Below are positions 1 through 11,939 of a stretch of 64,000 bases of DNA, piece after piece. Below the pieces are notes generated by a model. The model did not search any database, had not been told where the DNA came from, and worked only from the letters and a program-made list of their open reading frames with translations. The DNA is from Auriscalpium vulgare (Eukaryota > Basidiomycota > Agaricomycetes > Russulales > Auriscalpiaceae), in the NCBI GenBank assembly GCA_019915015.1, contig JAHBBC010000018.1, forward strand, positions 248,001 to 312,000, given 5' to 3'. The position numbers and the translations under genes were made by a program. The first letter of the stretch is position 1, and every line of letters begins with the position of its first letter.

Positions 1-869
1 ATCACGACTGGGGTTGGTCCGGACGGTCACCGCACAGTGCACTATCAGCCTCCCGACGACGCGCCACCTGTGCGGCAACCGCGCGAAGAGGACATAGACC
101 CCGTCCTACGCGTTCACGATGGCCCGGCGCCTCTCGCGCAAGACTCTTCTGCGACCGCACCCGGCCCGGGATCGCCACCGCAGACGCCACACACTCCCAA
201 AGAGAACCGCGTGCCGCCCTCGTCGCAAGCAAGTGCGAAGAAGACTCCCGCACACCTGTCGGAAGAGAAGCTGGAGAGCTTGAAGGGTCGCTTCAAGCCC
301 ACGTCACGCACCGGCATTCAAGACATACTGAAGGAGTCCATCGAGTAAGTAATACTAGTTGTTGGTAATGCACGTGGACTAATTCATGTGGCAGGCGTAG
401 CTTTGCGGTGTCAAAGGAAGAGAACATCCGCAAAGCTGTCGACAGGCTGCGCGATGACATGAATAGTCTTCGCCAAGACGCTCGCGATCGCCACGACCGC
501 CTCTTTCGTGAGCTGCAGATTGGCTTGTGGACGAACGATGAGTATCGCCGCAAGTCGGAAGCACTTGACGATGACCTTCAGCTGCAGCTTCAAGATCTCC
601 GTGAAAATATATCGCGCCTTCAGAATCCTCCTCTGGTTGTCGCCGCCGCTACGCCCGCTCGTTCCATCTCACGCACGGGCTCTATGTCAACCGCTGCATC
701 GACGCCTTCATCTCTGCCGCGCGCATCGACACCTCCGGATGATGAGCCCGAGAGCGAGATGACAAGCCAGAGAGAAAATAGTCCTCCCTGGGATGAGAGC
801 CAGTTGGACAGAGATCTTGGACGAGGATCATCTGTGGTTCCAGACGAGTTGGAGCGAGGCTTAGTCTGA
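1..869 (+). CDS. Coiled-coil protein of the Harbinger element, 5' partial
   Basis: The reading frame is open from the first base, so the gene starts before the window. The first exon ends at 344, a 50-nt intron (345-394, GTAAGT to CAG) follows, and the second exon runs to the stop at 869. The visible part begins with a proline-rich low-complexity stretch, then a charged region that looks coiled-coil forming (about 395-620), then an acidic Ser/Pro-rich tail. It faces the transposase tail to tail. Harbinger elements usually carry a Myb/SANT DNA-binding partner protein. This may be its C-terminal half, with the Myb part upstream, but no Myb motif is visible here. Outside that context it would be a protein of unknown function. 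Confidence 0.6.
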
Positions 870-984
870 TCATTTTGCTTTTGTCCTTTCTAACTGCAGC
901 CTCTCATTTAATGCTACACAGTCCTTTCTTCTTTCTGATTATATCTCTCTTACTCTTTACAATCTCAGATTTAATCTTGTTCAT

Positions 985-2308
985 TTATACAAGTCCTGCT
1001 CGTTGAGCGGCTACTATTTCTGCCACAAGGCCACGTCTCCTAGCCTCGCAATCATCATCCTCTGTGATATCATCATCTATAGGATCATCTGGCTCCCCCC
1101 TATCGTCCTCTTCCTGAGCACGTGAGTGCCAAGTCGCAAAGCTTGTCCCACTCGCCCATCCTTCGATGTCGAGCACTGCGTTGTGCAAGATGATGCAACA
1201 TGAAATCCACCGACACGCTCGTATATGGTCCCGATTGTAACGGATATTGAGCCGTAAGCCACGAAGGGATTGCCATCGGCCCTTGAGTGCACCCATGGTG
1301 TGTTCAGAGCGAACGCGTAGGCGAGCTACGTGTTTGTCGAATAAGGCATTTGAGCGGTCTAACGACGCTGGTTTCTTGTGAACTGGGATGGTCCGCGAGC
1401 TGACAGGGTACGCAGAGTCACCCCATGCAAACTCGTCACCTCTGAAGAACCAGTCGGTATGCTTGACAGCTGCAGTATGCTCAAATGCAGATGCATCATG
1501 AGCAGAACCGGTCATGCCAAGCGAATAGTCAACGATTCGTAGATTCGACGGTGTATTGCCAATCTGTGTACAGATATGTCAGTCAGGAGCTATTAGAAGA
1601 TATCCAGCATACCTGGACGTTGAACCCATAGTTGCACTTCCTTGTGTAGTACGCGTCACCGTCGAGGCCGGGGCGACTGTACAGGACAACAATTGTCCCG
1701 TCGTACATCACCCATCCCTCCCTCCAGGTGGATCCCGTGAAACCAAGCTGCTCATCAATCCACCTTTTCTCGACCTCTTTCTCCTCCTCTGTTAGCGGCC
1801 GTACAAACATCCCATGCAAGGACATCAGCGCCTCCTGACATCTCTCCGTGTATAGCTCCACAGCGCCCTCTGAACAGCCCGCTGCACGGCTGATATCCTC
1901 GAGAGATGCGCCATTGCCATAGCGACCCATACGGTACAGGGTCACCGCTAATTGCGTTCGGATATCCTCCTGCGGGGTGTTCGAGTTGTTCTGGAATACG
2001 GGATGACCCTCGATGAGGCCAAGGATAGTGTCGAAGACGTGGGGAGAGACACGGAGCATGTTGATAAAGCGGTGGTGATGGGCAGGATCCTGTGCATACT
2101 CCCATGCAAGCTGGAGATTGCCGGCTTTAACGACGGGAGGACGGGGGTTGATGTAGCGGGAGGATAGGATGGTGTGAAGGATTGAGCTATCGCGTTGGAG
2201 CTGCTCCATCATAGCTGTGGCTGAAGATGGAGGCATGAGTGCCATCTGGATAGCCATATATGTGATGTATGCGTCGATAATCTCATCGTGGTAGGTAGCA
2301 CGGGCCAT
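985..2308 (-). CDS. PIF/Harbinger DDE transposase
   Basis: Two exons (2308-1613 and 1563-985) are joined across a 49-nt intron (1564-1612, GTATGC to CAG). They give about 424 residues, a normal size for this family. The catalytic triad can be read: first Asp in MYDGT, second in GDSAYP, and Glu in RSEHTMGALKGR. GSAHDASAF is also typical of HARBI1-like nucleases. An N-terminal helical region with a helix-turn-helix-like stretch (LEDISRAAGCSEGAV) precedes the nuclease core. The frame is intact, so the copy may be functional or only recently inactive. The role would be cutting and joining at the terminal repeats with insertion at TTA/TAA. Confidence 0.9.
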
Positions 2309-2440
2309 GGCTGGTGGAAGAGCTCGAAAGCAATGGCGGCGGTGTCGCGCAGCGGCGTAGATTGAGTGACATTATGTAATATCACGCCGGGGCGCCGAAT
2401 CGAAAACGAAAGGCGTTTGAAAACGAAACGGAAACGAAAA

Positions 2441-2460
2441 CGGTCTACTCTGAGCTCCCC
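2441..2460 (-). repeat. Right terminal inverted repeat of the Harbinger element
   Basis: On the minus strand the end starts GGGGAGCTCAGAGTAGACCG and is flanked outside by TTA (2461-2463, TAA on plus). A run of GGG after a TWA target is the usual form of Harbinger ends. The partner repeat would be left of the window and was not seen. Confidence 0.55.
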
Positions 2461-2770
2461 TAATCATGAGCGCTTCGCAAAAGCAGTAGCAAGTTCCGAT
2501 GCCTACATTGCGAAGCTCCAAATCGAGCTCCTGAAGTGCAGCGAGCAGCCCGTCCTTCCCGACCTTGACGACGAACGGGTGCTGCTCAGCGAAGTAGTCC
2601 TCGATCTTCGTGAGCACGCCCGCCTCGATGTGCGGCACCTCGAACGACGCCGACACAATCTTGTGGTGGTCGTCGCTGCCCTTCTCGTACGTGGGGTGCT
2701 TCGGGTGCGCGGAGCTCCGACCACCCACGACCGTTGACGCGTCGCCGAAGTCAGATACTGGGCCGGTCAT
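2461..2770 (-). pseudogene. 5' end of a host gene cut by the Harbinger insertion
   Basis: An ATG at 2770 opens about 90 well-formed codons (start MTGPVSDFGDAS, later EVPHIEAGVLTKIEDYF). Reading then runs into the transposon end at 2460. A TATA-like TTTAAATA lies about 70 bp upstream. A GTAGGC after ELRN could be an intron donor, in which case the element sits in an intron and the gene might survive. Otherwise the gene is broken. The rest of the gene would lie left of position 1. I do not recognise the product. Confidence 0.5.
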
Positions 2771-2839
2771 GCTGGGGATTTGAGTGCGGATGAAGGTGTG
2801 GGGGTGATGTGAAAGTGATTGTTAGGACTGAGGAGGGGC

Positions 2840-2847
2840 TTTAAATA
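2840..2847 (-). promoter_or_regulatory. TATA-like element upstream of the interrupted gene
   Basis: Minus strand reads TATTTAAA about 70 bp before the ATG at 2770. Position and composition fit a core promoter, but this is sequence resemblance only. Confidence 0.35.
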
Positions 2848-2850
2848 GAC

Positions 2851-3678
2851 GGCAGGATCACAGCCCGTCGCGAGCAAGCGGCCGAAACTCTACTACCCCG
2901 TGGGCTTTGACCTCACATGTTGTCGTGCGGCCTTGCAGTTTCCCCAGGCGCGTCCGCAGTTCCGCTAAACACGTTGCGGGCTGTGCTGGAGGGGTCAGGG
3001 TCATTTGCGAACCGCATGACTAGCATTGGCCAGGTCGCAGAGGCTCGTGCGTCAACGGATCATGAACGCGGGATTTCTTGTAGTTGGGAAATGACAGAGC
3101 AGTGCACAAAGGAGATTCGTACCTCACAGCAGCCCCTCTGTAGGCGGTGCAAAGATACGCCTAACTCAGTGCGATGACATGTGGCCCGCACGTAAGTCCT
3201 TGGCTGCACGAACGCACGTCAGTCCTGATGGTCGCGATATGTCATACTTCAGACGGTCACGCACTGTCGAGTTGCCAGCGATTTTGACATTAACAGCCTG
3301 GGGACGAGCGTCGTAAAGTAAAGAGCTGAAAGTGAAAACTCGGAAAGGTCTGCTGTCGGCGGCGGCCGATGGCCCGATGATCGATCTAGATCCTGGCAGT
3401 GGCTATCTCGCAGCATGCAGTCCAATACATCCAACCAGCATTGAAAGCTGTAGCTTCGATTCGCATATCACGCAATATTCAATGCTGCGGTCGCCTCAAG
3501 GACTCCTCGAGGCTTTGATACAGGTATAGTACAACAATATAAATAACACGCCGACACCGCACAAAGCGCTAGCGTACAAGGGGGTCGTAAGCTGTCATGA
3601 TGCTGTACCGTCGTTGTCACCGACAAACCGATGCTATCGAGGCATTGTCCTTGTCCAATATATACTCCCGCGTGCACC
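2851..3678. other. Intergenic, no gene seen
   Basis: No frame of convincing length or composition is present on either strand. Apart from short ORFs of mixed composition I see nothing here. Confidence 0.5.
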
Positions 3679-4600
3679 CTACAGCGCCCCTCGCAGTCTG
3701 GCCCAAAATCCGCCCGGCTGATTCTTGGTATTCGAACTGGAACTTTCGCGGCCAGATCGGAAGAAGAGGCATCCCAGTCTCCTCCCCTGATACTTCGGGG
3801 GCGGCGGTACGTCCTCCACGACGACATGCACGACCTCGTACCGGCGCACGTCCTGCATCACCGTCTGCCACGACATCTTCGGGATGCGCACGATCTGGTC
3901 CACGCCCGTGACGTGGAATGAGATCCGATCGTTCGGGACGAGCTTCAGGTCAGGGAAGACGTCCTGCGCACAGCCGAGCGCGTCCTGGACGCAGCGAAGT
4001 ATCGATTAGTGCACTGTTAGCTATTGCGTTGGTAGGCACAACGCACCTCGTACGTCTGCCCGGCCGGAGCATACGCCATTTGATTCTTGTAGCAGTACGT
4101 CAGGATGTCGACCATAGGTCTTGGAGGGATGAAAGGCAGGCTTGGTTGGCATATGAAAGGGCTCCTGTAAGGACTCGCACTGCGACTGCGGGGGCTAGGG
4201 CACCGAATGATGGTCGGGCGCCCAAAATATTGCATGGGAGAGTGTGACCGCGAGCGGCCCCGCTCCTCGACCTCCTGTGTTCCATTGACCTGCGGAGGGG
4301 GGAAATGGGGAGCTTGGACGATGATGGGCGGGTACCGCATGGGAGACCGTGACCGCGAGCGGCCCTCTCCTCGACCTCCTGCGTTCCATTGACCTGCGGA
4401 GGCGGCATATCCGAGGGAGCTTGAATGATGATGCGCGTGTACCGCATGGGAGATCGTGACCGCGAGTGGCCCCGCTCCTCGGCCCTCTGTGTGTCTGGGA
4501 ACACCACGATGGGATGACTATCGCGGCTCGGGGAGCGCGAGGGAACGACGACAGTGACAGGCGTCGGCGTCTCGGTAGGAGGGCAGTGGTACAGCGCCAT
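3679..4600 (-). CDS. Orphan protein with RS-rich repeats, apparent frameshift
   Basis: The N-terminal part (from ATG at 4600) carries units of about 35 residues with the pattern RSRSPMRY...IIxQAP...PPPQVNGTQEVEE. The C-terminal part follows after a 62-nt intron (3985-4046, GTGCGT to CAG) and ends at 3679. It is a compact domain running from YCYKNQMAYAPAG to VRRYEVVHVVVED. The frame of 4600 does not join directly to the frame of the C-terminal part, because one repeat unit is 107 bp instead of a multiple of three. The gene is therefore frameshifted, misassembled at that base, or spliced in a way I could not find. Similar Ser/Arg/Pro-repeat proteins of unknown function occur in mushrooms; no role can be given. 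Confidence 0.5.
4233..4480 (-). repeat. About 105-bp tandem coding repeats, three units
   Basis: The sequence CATGGGAGA..GTGACCGCGAG restarts at 4233, 4338 and 4445. That gives periods of 105 and 107 bp. The first keeps the frame (35 residues); the second does not. Confidence 0.75.
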
Positions 4601-6120
4601 GATAGCTGTGGATAGCTCAACAGGGGTATTTGGAAGGATAGACGAAGCAGCGTCTGGAAGAGAAAGGATACGAGAGAGCGATGCCCGGGTACTTATACTC
4701 GTAATCAGGGCGAATCAAACGCATCCGAAGATAGACGGCGCCTGCACATCCAGCGTCTAGACCAAGTCTCATGAGTACATGTGGCAACAGAGCGCTGATG
4801 AGCGAATAGGTTGCACCAAAGGATAATCGCAAAGAACACCACCTGGGAGCTGTCGGTGCTGTTCGACGGCATCTCATATAACCATACCAGACACGAATCC
4901 AAGGTGTGTTTGGCGGGTCGGACACATAAATCACATACTTGAAACAAAAGATCGTAAGTACAGCAAGTACACAGAGCGCCTGATAACATAACAAAATGGA
5001 AGTTCTCGAGACTCGTATTCGCGCAGCGTTGAATGCTCATACCGTCACGGTGTCCTCGGAACATCGGCGGCTAGATCATCCCGCGGCCAGAGTGACGCTG
5101 AACTGTCAAGGACAGCTGTCCTAGGGTGCGCGAAGCTATTGATTCGTACCTTGTCACCATGCCGCCGGGACCAAGTTCCCTTAAACTGACGACTAATTTG
5201 TGGACGCCGTGGCAGAGATATCAGCTGTTGTCGTCCATAAGCGCAGGCTAGGAGAGACCAGGCGTACTTCTAGGATTCCGGCTGTCCATTTTCGAGCAAT
5301 CAGAGGCACAGGCCGGAACATATCGACGTCGAAGAGGAACTCGTGGGCAAAATTGCTGCTCCAGAAAGAGCCGGAACTGCGCCGCGTCCAAATGCCTATG
5401 TGGAATAGAGATCAATGCTGCATGGTCGAGAGCACGAGGGCTACACCAGTGCCGCCACAATCCATGGACACCTCCAGCTCGTAGCCCACATCTACGCAGA
5501 CAGCCGACCTCTCGCGGTATTGGGATTGACCCTGCATTATACTGTAATGAGCCGAGGATACAATCACTAAAAGGCCTGACAGCGATACTTGGTGGCACGC
5601 AAAAGCGCATGGTTGCGTACAAGAGCGCGCAGGCATGGACGCACGTTCGTTGAAGGCTTGTCAATTGCACGGTTGACGGCGCTATTCGTAACTGCGCAAG
5701 CGGGCTGTTCGGAGCCAAGACGAGGATATCAGTCGGCGATGTATAGGCAATAGGCGACATGGGTACTGTCTGTCCATGGCAACTTTCAACCCCAAATACT
5801 GATGTGGGTCAGTCGTGAGAGCGATAAAGCACTGACCAGTCTTCGACCGATTTCAGGTTTTGTCGCTCTGGCAGCTACTAGTCTCCGACTCTCCGCTTGT
5901 GGTTGGCCGCCTATGTGAAGGTCTTGCATGTTGATACCAGCTTGCATCTGAGGTGTGCGAGTGGTAGTTGAGGATGCGACATCGAGACGAAGGTAACAGT
6001 TGGACTCATGAAGCAGATCAGAGTCACTGCGAGCGACAAAGTGAGACACGCCTCGTTCGGCTACTTGCGCGCACACTCGGAACCCCCTATGTATCTCCTT
6101 GCTCTTCATCTACCACAACC
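4601..6120. other. Intergenic, no defensible gene
   Basis: Minus-strand ORFs of 119-170 codons occur here (4617-5064, 5248-5760) but have mixed, Cys/Arg-rich translations and no splice pattern. A degenerate gene cannot be excluded. I see no recognisable motif. Confidence 0.4.
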
Positions 6121-8042
6121 ATGTTCCGCAAAGCCAACGAAAAGGAAGTGCTCATACATCGTGGGCCGTATATCGTCTCGACGACAGACACTATACGGCA
6201 CTTGGGCCTCCAAGGACGCCCACTTCCGAATCTGGACACAAGCCGCTATGTTTTGATGCCATGCATCTGCCTTCGTTGTCAGTGGTATGATGGTGGGCTC
6301 GACGGTGTCCCCAGCGACGAGCGAGAGGAGGCTGGCATGCGTGATTTGCTCAAGCAAGTGAAGGACGATGTGATACCGCTACGCGCGCTGCCGCCTGGCG
6401 CGAAGGTCGTCTCGTTGAAGGAGCTGCAAGCGTCCATGAATCCGGAAGCTGAGCCCCCCACGGAGCCGGTGCCAGTTTCAACCAAGCGCTGTGCGCAGTG
6501 TGGGGTTACAGATCAGGAAAGGAAGCTCAGTAATTGTTCTGTGTGCCGGGAGGTACGTCTGCAGCATTGGTCTCCTGTGTGACACCCCCGCTGACAGTGC
6601 AATAGGTCAAGTACTGTGGCCGAGAATGCCAGCTCAAACACTGGAAGAAACATAAGCCTGACTGCCGTGAGTGCTTTGGTTCTATCTCTCGTATTCGCTA
6701 CACGAATATTGTAGGCAAGAAAGAGCCCAACGTTGTTACCGCGCGATCGGTCGCACTACCGGCGGAAGAACTCGACACCTGTGCAAATTGCGCCTCACAC
6801 AAACCCAAAGGACGCAAATACTGCAAGTGTGGAGAGGCCATGTATTGTTCTGACGAGTGCGCGAAAGGGTATTGGAAGTCGCACAAGGCTACCTGCAGTG
6901 CGTCCTCTTCTTATCTCAACCAGCACCCGAACTGAGAGCATGTTGTCTCCGCAGAGCCCGTCACACGACTCGACATCCACTCTTTCTACCCGCTCTTAGC
7001 ATGCCTGGTTGAGAACTCGCATAAGCTGAAGCCGCCGCACAAAGCCTTCCAGAAAAGTATTCTGGGCACACCTGTGCCCGGCTTCCCTCCTGGGCCCACG
7101 GAGTTCTATGACGGTTGGAAGTCCCTCCCTGTTATCCTCCAGAAGAAGCCCTCTCGCCCTCTCTCCCGTCCTTTCCGCCCTGACGCGAATTGGTGGCCCG
7201 AGGGCGTTATGCCGGACTCGCGTACGAACCTTTACGACCGAATTCGGCGTGAGGGGTACGTCCTCCCTGTCCTCACCGCTGTATGTCTCGCGTTGCTTGC
7301 AGAGATGTACACCGAGCCTGCACCGGCGCCACGCCTGCGCTTAGGTTATCTCACTGCGCCAGTCGCGGACTTCGGCATCTGCGCGGGCTCTGTGAGGGTC
7401 ACGTCAGAGGACAAGCTGGGATACCATGATCTAGACGACGATACGTCGCAGCACGGCCAAGACCCCGAAGACCACTACTGGATATACTTCCGCACGGTGC
7501 GCGGCGAGGATCTGATCCTGGAGTGCAGCATGTACACGTTCAACATGAACGTGTTAGTCCAAACGGGGCCGTACGTCCCGAAGGCGTACGGCGCAGGGAT
7601 CGACAAGGTGGTGCCCGCCTTTTTCCAAGAGCGTGAAGTACGCCATAACGCCCCTGCGTTGCACTCTGAACGCAGAAGACGCAGCGTGTTGCGCGACGCT
7701 GGCTTACAGGAAGCCGTGCTTCGGAATCAATCTGAGTATGCATTCACCGATGCAGACGAGGACGTGCTCGCGAGCTTCATGCAAGCGATCGCGGGCCGCG
7801 ACATGAACGCTACCGAGCGCCAGCTGGTTGTCGCGCTCACGAAGGAGCACATGTCGACGCTGCGCGGCGTGTTCGAGAACAAGGAGTGGGAGCGCTATCC
7901 CGACAGGCCAGATACGGCACTGCAAGGCCCGGCGAACTTTATAAACTTCGACGAGCGCGCTGATGCGCTGATGAAGAAGGTAGAGAAGCAGAAGAAGAAG
8001 GAGAGGAAGAAAACAGGGAAGGGTCGACCGAAGCACTCGTGA
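6121..8042 (+). CDS. Protein with two MYND-type zinc fingers
   Basis: Four exons (6121-6552, 6606-6666, 6715-6897, 6955-8042) join in phase across introns of 48-57 nt and give about 587 residues. A classical MYND finger lies near residues 123-163 (CAQCG, CSVC, YCGRECQLKHWKKHKPDC). A second Cys/His cluster follows near residues 185-224 (CANC, KYCKCGEAMYCSDECAKGYWKSHKATC). The large last exon holds a conserved-looking soluble domain and ends in a Lys-rich tail (KKVEKQKKKERKK) that may act as a nuclear signal. MYND fingers bind proline-rich partner peptides, so a regulatory or scaffold role is likely; no SET or other catalytic motif is visible. The start at 6121 was chosen because upstream in-frame codons look non-coding. 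Confidence 0.85.
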
Positions 8043-8860
8043 GGTTGAAGTCTTGTATTTTCTTGTGTGTTTGTGTGTTTCTTGCTTGTTGCTTGTATAT
8101 CACATGTATGCATCACCGTTCCGCATCACATCAGTGAAGCACATGGTGCGCAGAGTCTGCCAATGCAAAGCAGAGCCAGTGAGGCTGGTGCATCAGCCGC
8201 CGCAGACCATTGCGAGCGAGCACAACAGATTTCAGAGAAAAACTGCCAGCGACTACGAGAGCGAAGTACAAGTGCATACGAAGTGGTAGTGGACCGTGCT
8301 GTGGAAACCGAAAAGACGTACGGGATGGAAAATTGAGCATGCGGCAGGATAGTATAAAGACTCAGCAGTGAGCGAAGTTGACAGATATTGTGAAGTACTG
8401 GCGGATGGCAATCGTTGCCGGTGCGATCCGGTCATCCAGGTTGATACCCCCTGAAAAGAGTGCGTGCAAGCGCGAAAGGCGGCCGGTGGCTACAATGAAA
8501 CTTGAATACTCGAGCGCGCTGCGCGGGAAGGTTGCTGAGTTGTTGCTGAGCTGGCTACGAGTCGCCTGGACTTATCCGGAGCTATTGAGTCTGCGAGGCA
8601 CATAGGCTATAGCACTGACCTTGGCTCAGCACTTCCCTAGAGGTGTGTTATTTGTACAAGTGGTCGTCTGTTCTTCAGTGTACGCCCGGGCCGTCTATAG
8701 TACGTACTTACGCGGCTCGACTGGGAGTATTCGTAAGCTCTCCATCTGGTCAAGATACTGCTACAGCGGGCCAAGGCGCTAGTATTTGGCAGATCGCCGT
8801 CGAGAAGCGCAGAGTCGCAGACGTCTTTTATCTCCCTCTCCCAACTACCCATATCGTTCG
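8043..8860. other. Intergenic, no gene seen
   Basis: 3' flank of the MYND gene and 5' flank of the next small gene. No frame of coding character was found. Confidence 0.5.
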
Positions 8861-9388
8861 ATGAAGTCCAAGAGCACCCCCCAGCGACCGGACGAAGCGT
8901 CTTATCGCGACCAGTGTCAGGACAGCTTTCGGGCTCTTGAGAAGATGCGGGGAGAAGCAGCTCTCCTTCGCGCCGAAAAGCGGCGGTTGATAGAGAAGGA
9001 TCTGCAAGAGGCTCGCGATGCTCGCAACGCTAGCGACAAACGCGTGGACGAGTTGACGGCAGACGTCGACTGGCTGCGTGATCAGCTCAGGACACGCCCC
9101 CCGCACGGCGATGCAAACGAGAAGCCTGATGGAAAGGGCAAAAATAATCGTCAACAAGACAATAAAACTGCTCACATCAGGGCACAGAAAGTGAGTGTTA
9201 GTCCTTGACTGCCTCGTAGGTTCTTTGGTAACATAGGCGGCCGCCGTCTGTTTACAACAAGGCCGTGAATCAGAGATACAACCAGCGTGGGCAAGCGCGT
9301 CGACCCAATGGAAAGCACAACGAGGCGGAGCCTGACGCCCAAGTCAAGAAATCAAAGAAGAACAAGAAAAAGGCGGCCAAGGGTCAGT
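8861..9388 (+). CDS. Small charged coiled-coil protein, model uncertain
   Basis: From ATG 8861 an exon of 110 codons encodes a charged helix (RALEKMRGEAALLRAEKRRL and on), then a Lys/Asn/Gln-rich stretch ending at a good donor (GTGAGT at 9191). After an acceptor at 9236 one frame gives a tail ending KKSKKNKKKAAKGQ with a stop at 9388, which looks genuine. The phases do not match: exon 1 ends in phase 0, while that tail needs two bases carried over. In the in-phase frame the protein stops about 31 codons into exon 2. Either a frameshift or a missed splice site is involved. The basic tail suggests nucleic-acid or nuclear association; no family is recognised. Confidence 0.35.
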
Positions 9389-10906
9389 GACGCGGTCACG
9401 GTGACGGACGAACTTGGTTGGCATTGGAGTCATACTGGGTATGACATTTAGTGGAAGCGCTATAGCATGTAAGCTTGGCCTTGAAGCTCGACGACCGTCT
9501 CCCGCTGATATCGACGTCTGTGACTGTCTTTCAAGGATACCATTGTCCCCGTATTCCGAGTCACGTATGTCGACCAAGCTGTACATGGTCAATGCAAGGA
9601 AAGCGACGAGTCTAAATTGCATTACCTGAGCTTTTGCTGCAGCCAGCAGCTGTGATGACCCTTATTATCGCCACTTTCCAGTGTAGTTATACCCAAGGCA
9701 CGGCCAGCGATCCACCATGAACTCGGCAGGATAGGACTTCCGTGGCCTGGATGGAAGGTATGAACAGCAACAAGGTGAAGCAGGATGAAGGTACACTCGC
9801 TGTCGCTCGCATCAAGGCCGCGCAACGCATGTGCTACCTTCCCCTCCTACTTCACATGCCAACTGATCACAACGCTCGCAGATGAGACCGAGACCGACTC
9901 CGAAGGGTACTTTGTCATCGAGGCGAAAGCTGACCGAGCGCATTCACCTCGCCGCGATGGCTCAGGCGCACGAAGCTCGAGAGTCCGTCGAAATCGATGA
10001 GAATGCAGCGTCGCTGGAGATGGGCGCGCTCGCGAGTCGCAGACGGTGATTTTTATTCAGGCGGGGCCGCGGCACCGGGCCGGGCAATGCGGCCCGGCCG
10101 GCCCGAAGACGGGACGGCCTGCTCTGGGCCAAACTTCCCATCCTGTTCGCAACATCTCATCTAACGCCGACACATCAATGCCCACCGCAGATATCTACTC
10201 AATAGTGATGGGATTCACGCCTTGGTATAGTTTTCCGTTCTCGCCTTATGACTCTCCAGCCTTAATGAGCCGCCAGAGCACTGATGTTCCCGCCGACCCC
10301 TTCCGCCAACCCTCTCGGCAGCCAGTGACACGGCTTTAAATGCCCCCACGGCACCCGCCATTAACTCTCCCGCTCCCGCCCCCTTCTCCACCTCCGCCTC
10401 TCCCACCACCCCTCTCAATGTACTCAATGACCTTGCCAGCGGCTACAGCGGGTCCCCCAAGTTCGTCAAATTTTTCACCGTCGTCCTCGCTCACGTAATG
10501 TCGACGTGTGCATCCATGCTGGAGCTGGAACGGGTCTATCATCTCCTCGCAGGCGTTCATGGCACTTTTGGCTGCAACGGGGTCCACAAGGAAGGCGATG
10601 GTGCGAGCTGGCTGCTGGCACCCCGAGCACCGTCGGCGTGGATGTCATGTTCAATCATTATGTCCTTGCGTTCATTGCATGTCTGTTGACCCCGGATTTC
10701 TACAATGAGTCAGCCAGGTTCCTATATTGTCATGCTTCACTGTTTAACAATACTGCCTGAGGTGTCACTTTCATAGCATTCGTGGCCCATGCCATCGCCA
10801 CTCACGTTCAATTGCCCCGATTCGTAAATCATTTTTCACATGCAGTTACACTAAGTATTTGCTCTAGAAGGCGCCATGCAGGCCGATCACCCGCAGTGGT
10901 ATCGCG
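9389..10906. other. Low-coding region
   Basis: Short overlapping frames occur (9880-10050 and 10264-10690), some preceded by acceptor-like CTCGCAG, but none extends into a convincing gene. They may be decayed exons. I recognise no family. Confidence 0.35.
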
Positions 10907-11515
10907 CTAACCTTGCACCCTGAAGTCCCTCAGTTGCACCATAGTACTAACGTTAACCAAGCCTGCCAGTGGTTCTGTCACCCCATCGCCGCAACATCTC
11001 CGGCCAGCCTGCTTGCGCATCGGTCCCCTTTGCGCTGGATCACAGTCACTGTCCTCAATCCACGCCGGCGCGCAGCTCTCGCGGAGAACAACGAAGTCGG
11101 CCTCTGGTGCCAACGCTACCTTGTCCTCTGGGAGGACGAGCGGCTTCTCCAGCACCAGCGTCGTCAGCGAGTCAGCGCCGGGAACTGATATCAGTGCGCC
11201 AGTATCGCGCACCCATGGCTCCGCGGAGGGTAGCGGCTCGTGCAGCGCGGCACACGTCCCGACGACGGCGCGGCCCGAGACCGTCAGCGTGCGCAGCGCG
11301 GGCGCCGGTTACGCTGCACCATTTTTTGGCGGTCCACATCCCCTGGCTGTCGTCCACGCGCAGCTCCTCAAGGGCCGGCGACGCCAGCGCTTGCCATGCG
11401 CCTGAAATCAACGCGTCGATGCGCACCGCTTCCGTTGCTTTCAAGGTGCGCGGTGGCGCTGACAATATCGGGGGGGGGGGATCTGGCTTGGACTGGGTCG
11501 CACATCTAGCTTGAT
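10907..11515 (-). pseudogene. Possible F-box/LRR-type gene remnant
   Basis: Two minus-strand frames contain pieces in the style of mushroom F-box proteins (ALEELRVDD near 11350; ADSLTTLVLEKPLVLPEDK near 11150). They lie in different frames with no intron to join them. No F-box start is seen. If real, this is a decayed copy. Confidence 0.25.
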
Positions 11516-11939
11516 CTTGATGTCTGCTGGGAGGACGAGGGGCGCGAGGAAGAGGGAAAGCAGCGTGAGGTAGGCAAAGCTGACAGACAACCGAACGAGA
11601 CGCGGGAGCGCGCGGTATGTACATCCACTGTTGGGGGCCACGTGAAGGGGAGGACGCCGGAGAGGGCCCGCGACGTAGCAAACTTACAATCATCGCATAC
11701 GAGAGGGAAGACTAGTGGTTAACATAAATGTGGCTTGGAATACAGAATACATGAGACCGAGAGGCTTGCGAACTGATATCCCTCTGATGGCGACGCATTT
11801 GACGATACGGTCGAGCGCTGCAAATACAAGAAAGTTGTCTCAAACAGTTATCGCGGTACAAGTCTTACACCTCCGACGGAATGCGCCCATCTCTGGAGCC
11901 AAATGGAGGCCGCGTGACAACAGTGCCTATGCGATGGGT

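Larger units (their letters stand above)
1..2460 (-). mobile_element. PIF/Harbinger DNA transposon, left end outside window
   Basis: The element holds two convergent genes: a DDE transposase on the minus strand and a coiled-coil protein on the plus strand. That two-gene layout is usual for PIF/Harbinger. The right end is placed at 2460. Read on the minus strand the terminus starts GGGGAGCTC directly after a TTA, and TTA/TAA is the usual Harbinger target. A/G-rich GAAAACGAAA-type subterminal repeats lie at 2401-2440. The left terminus and matching target duplication must lie before position 1, so the boundary is inferred from one end only. Confidence 0.65.
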
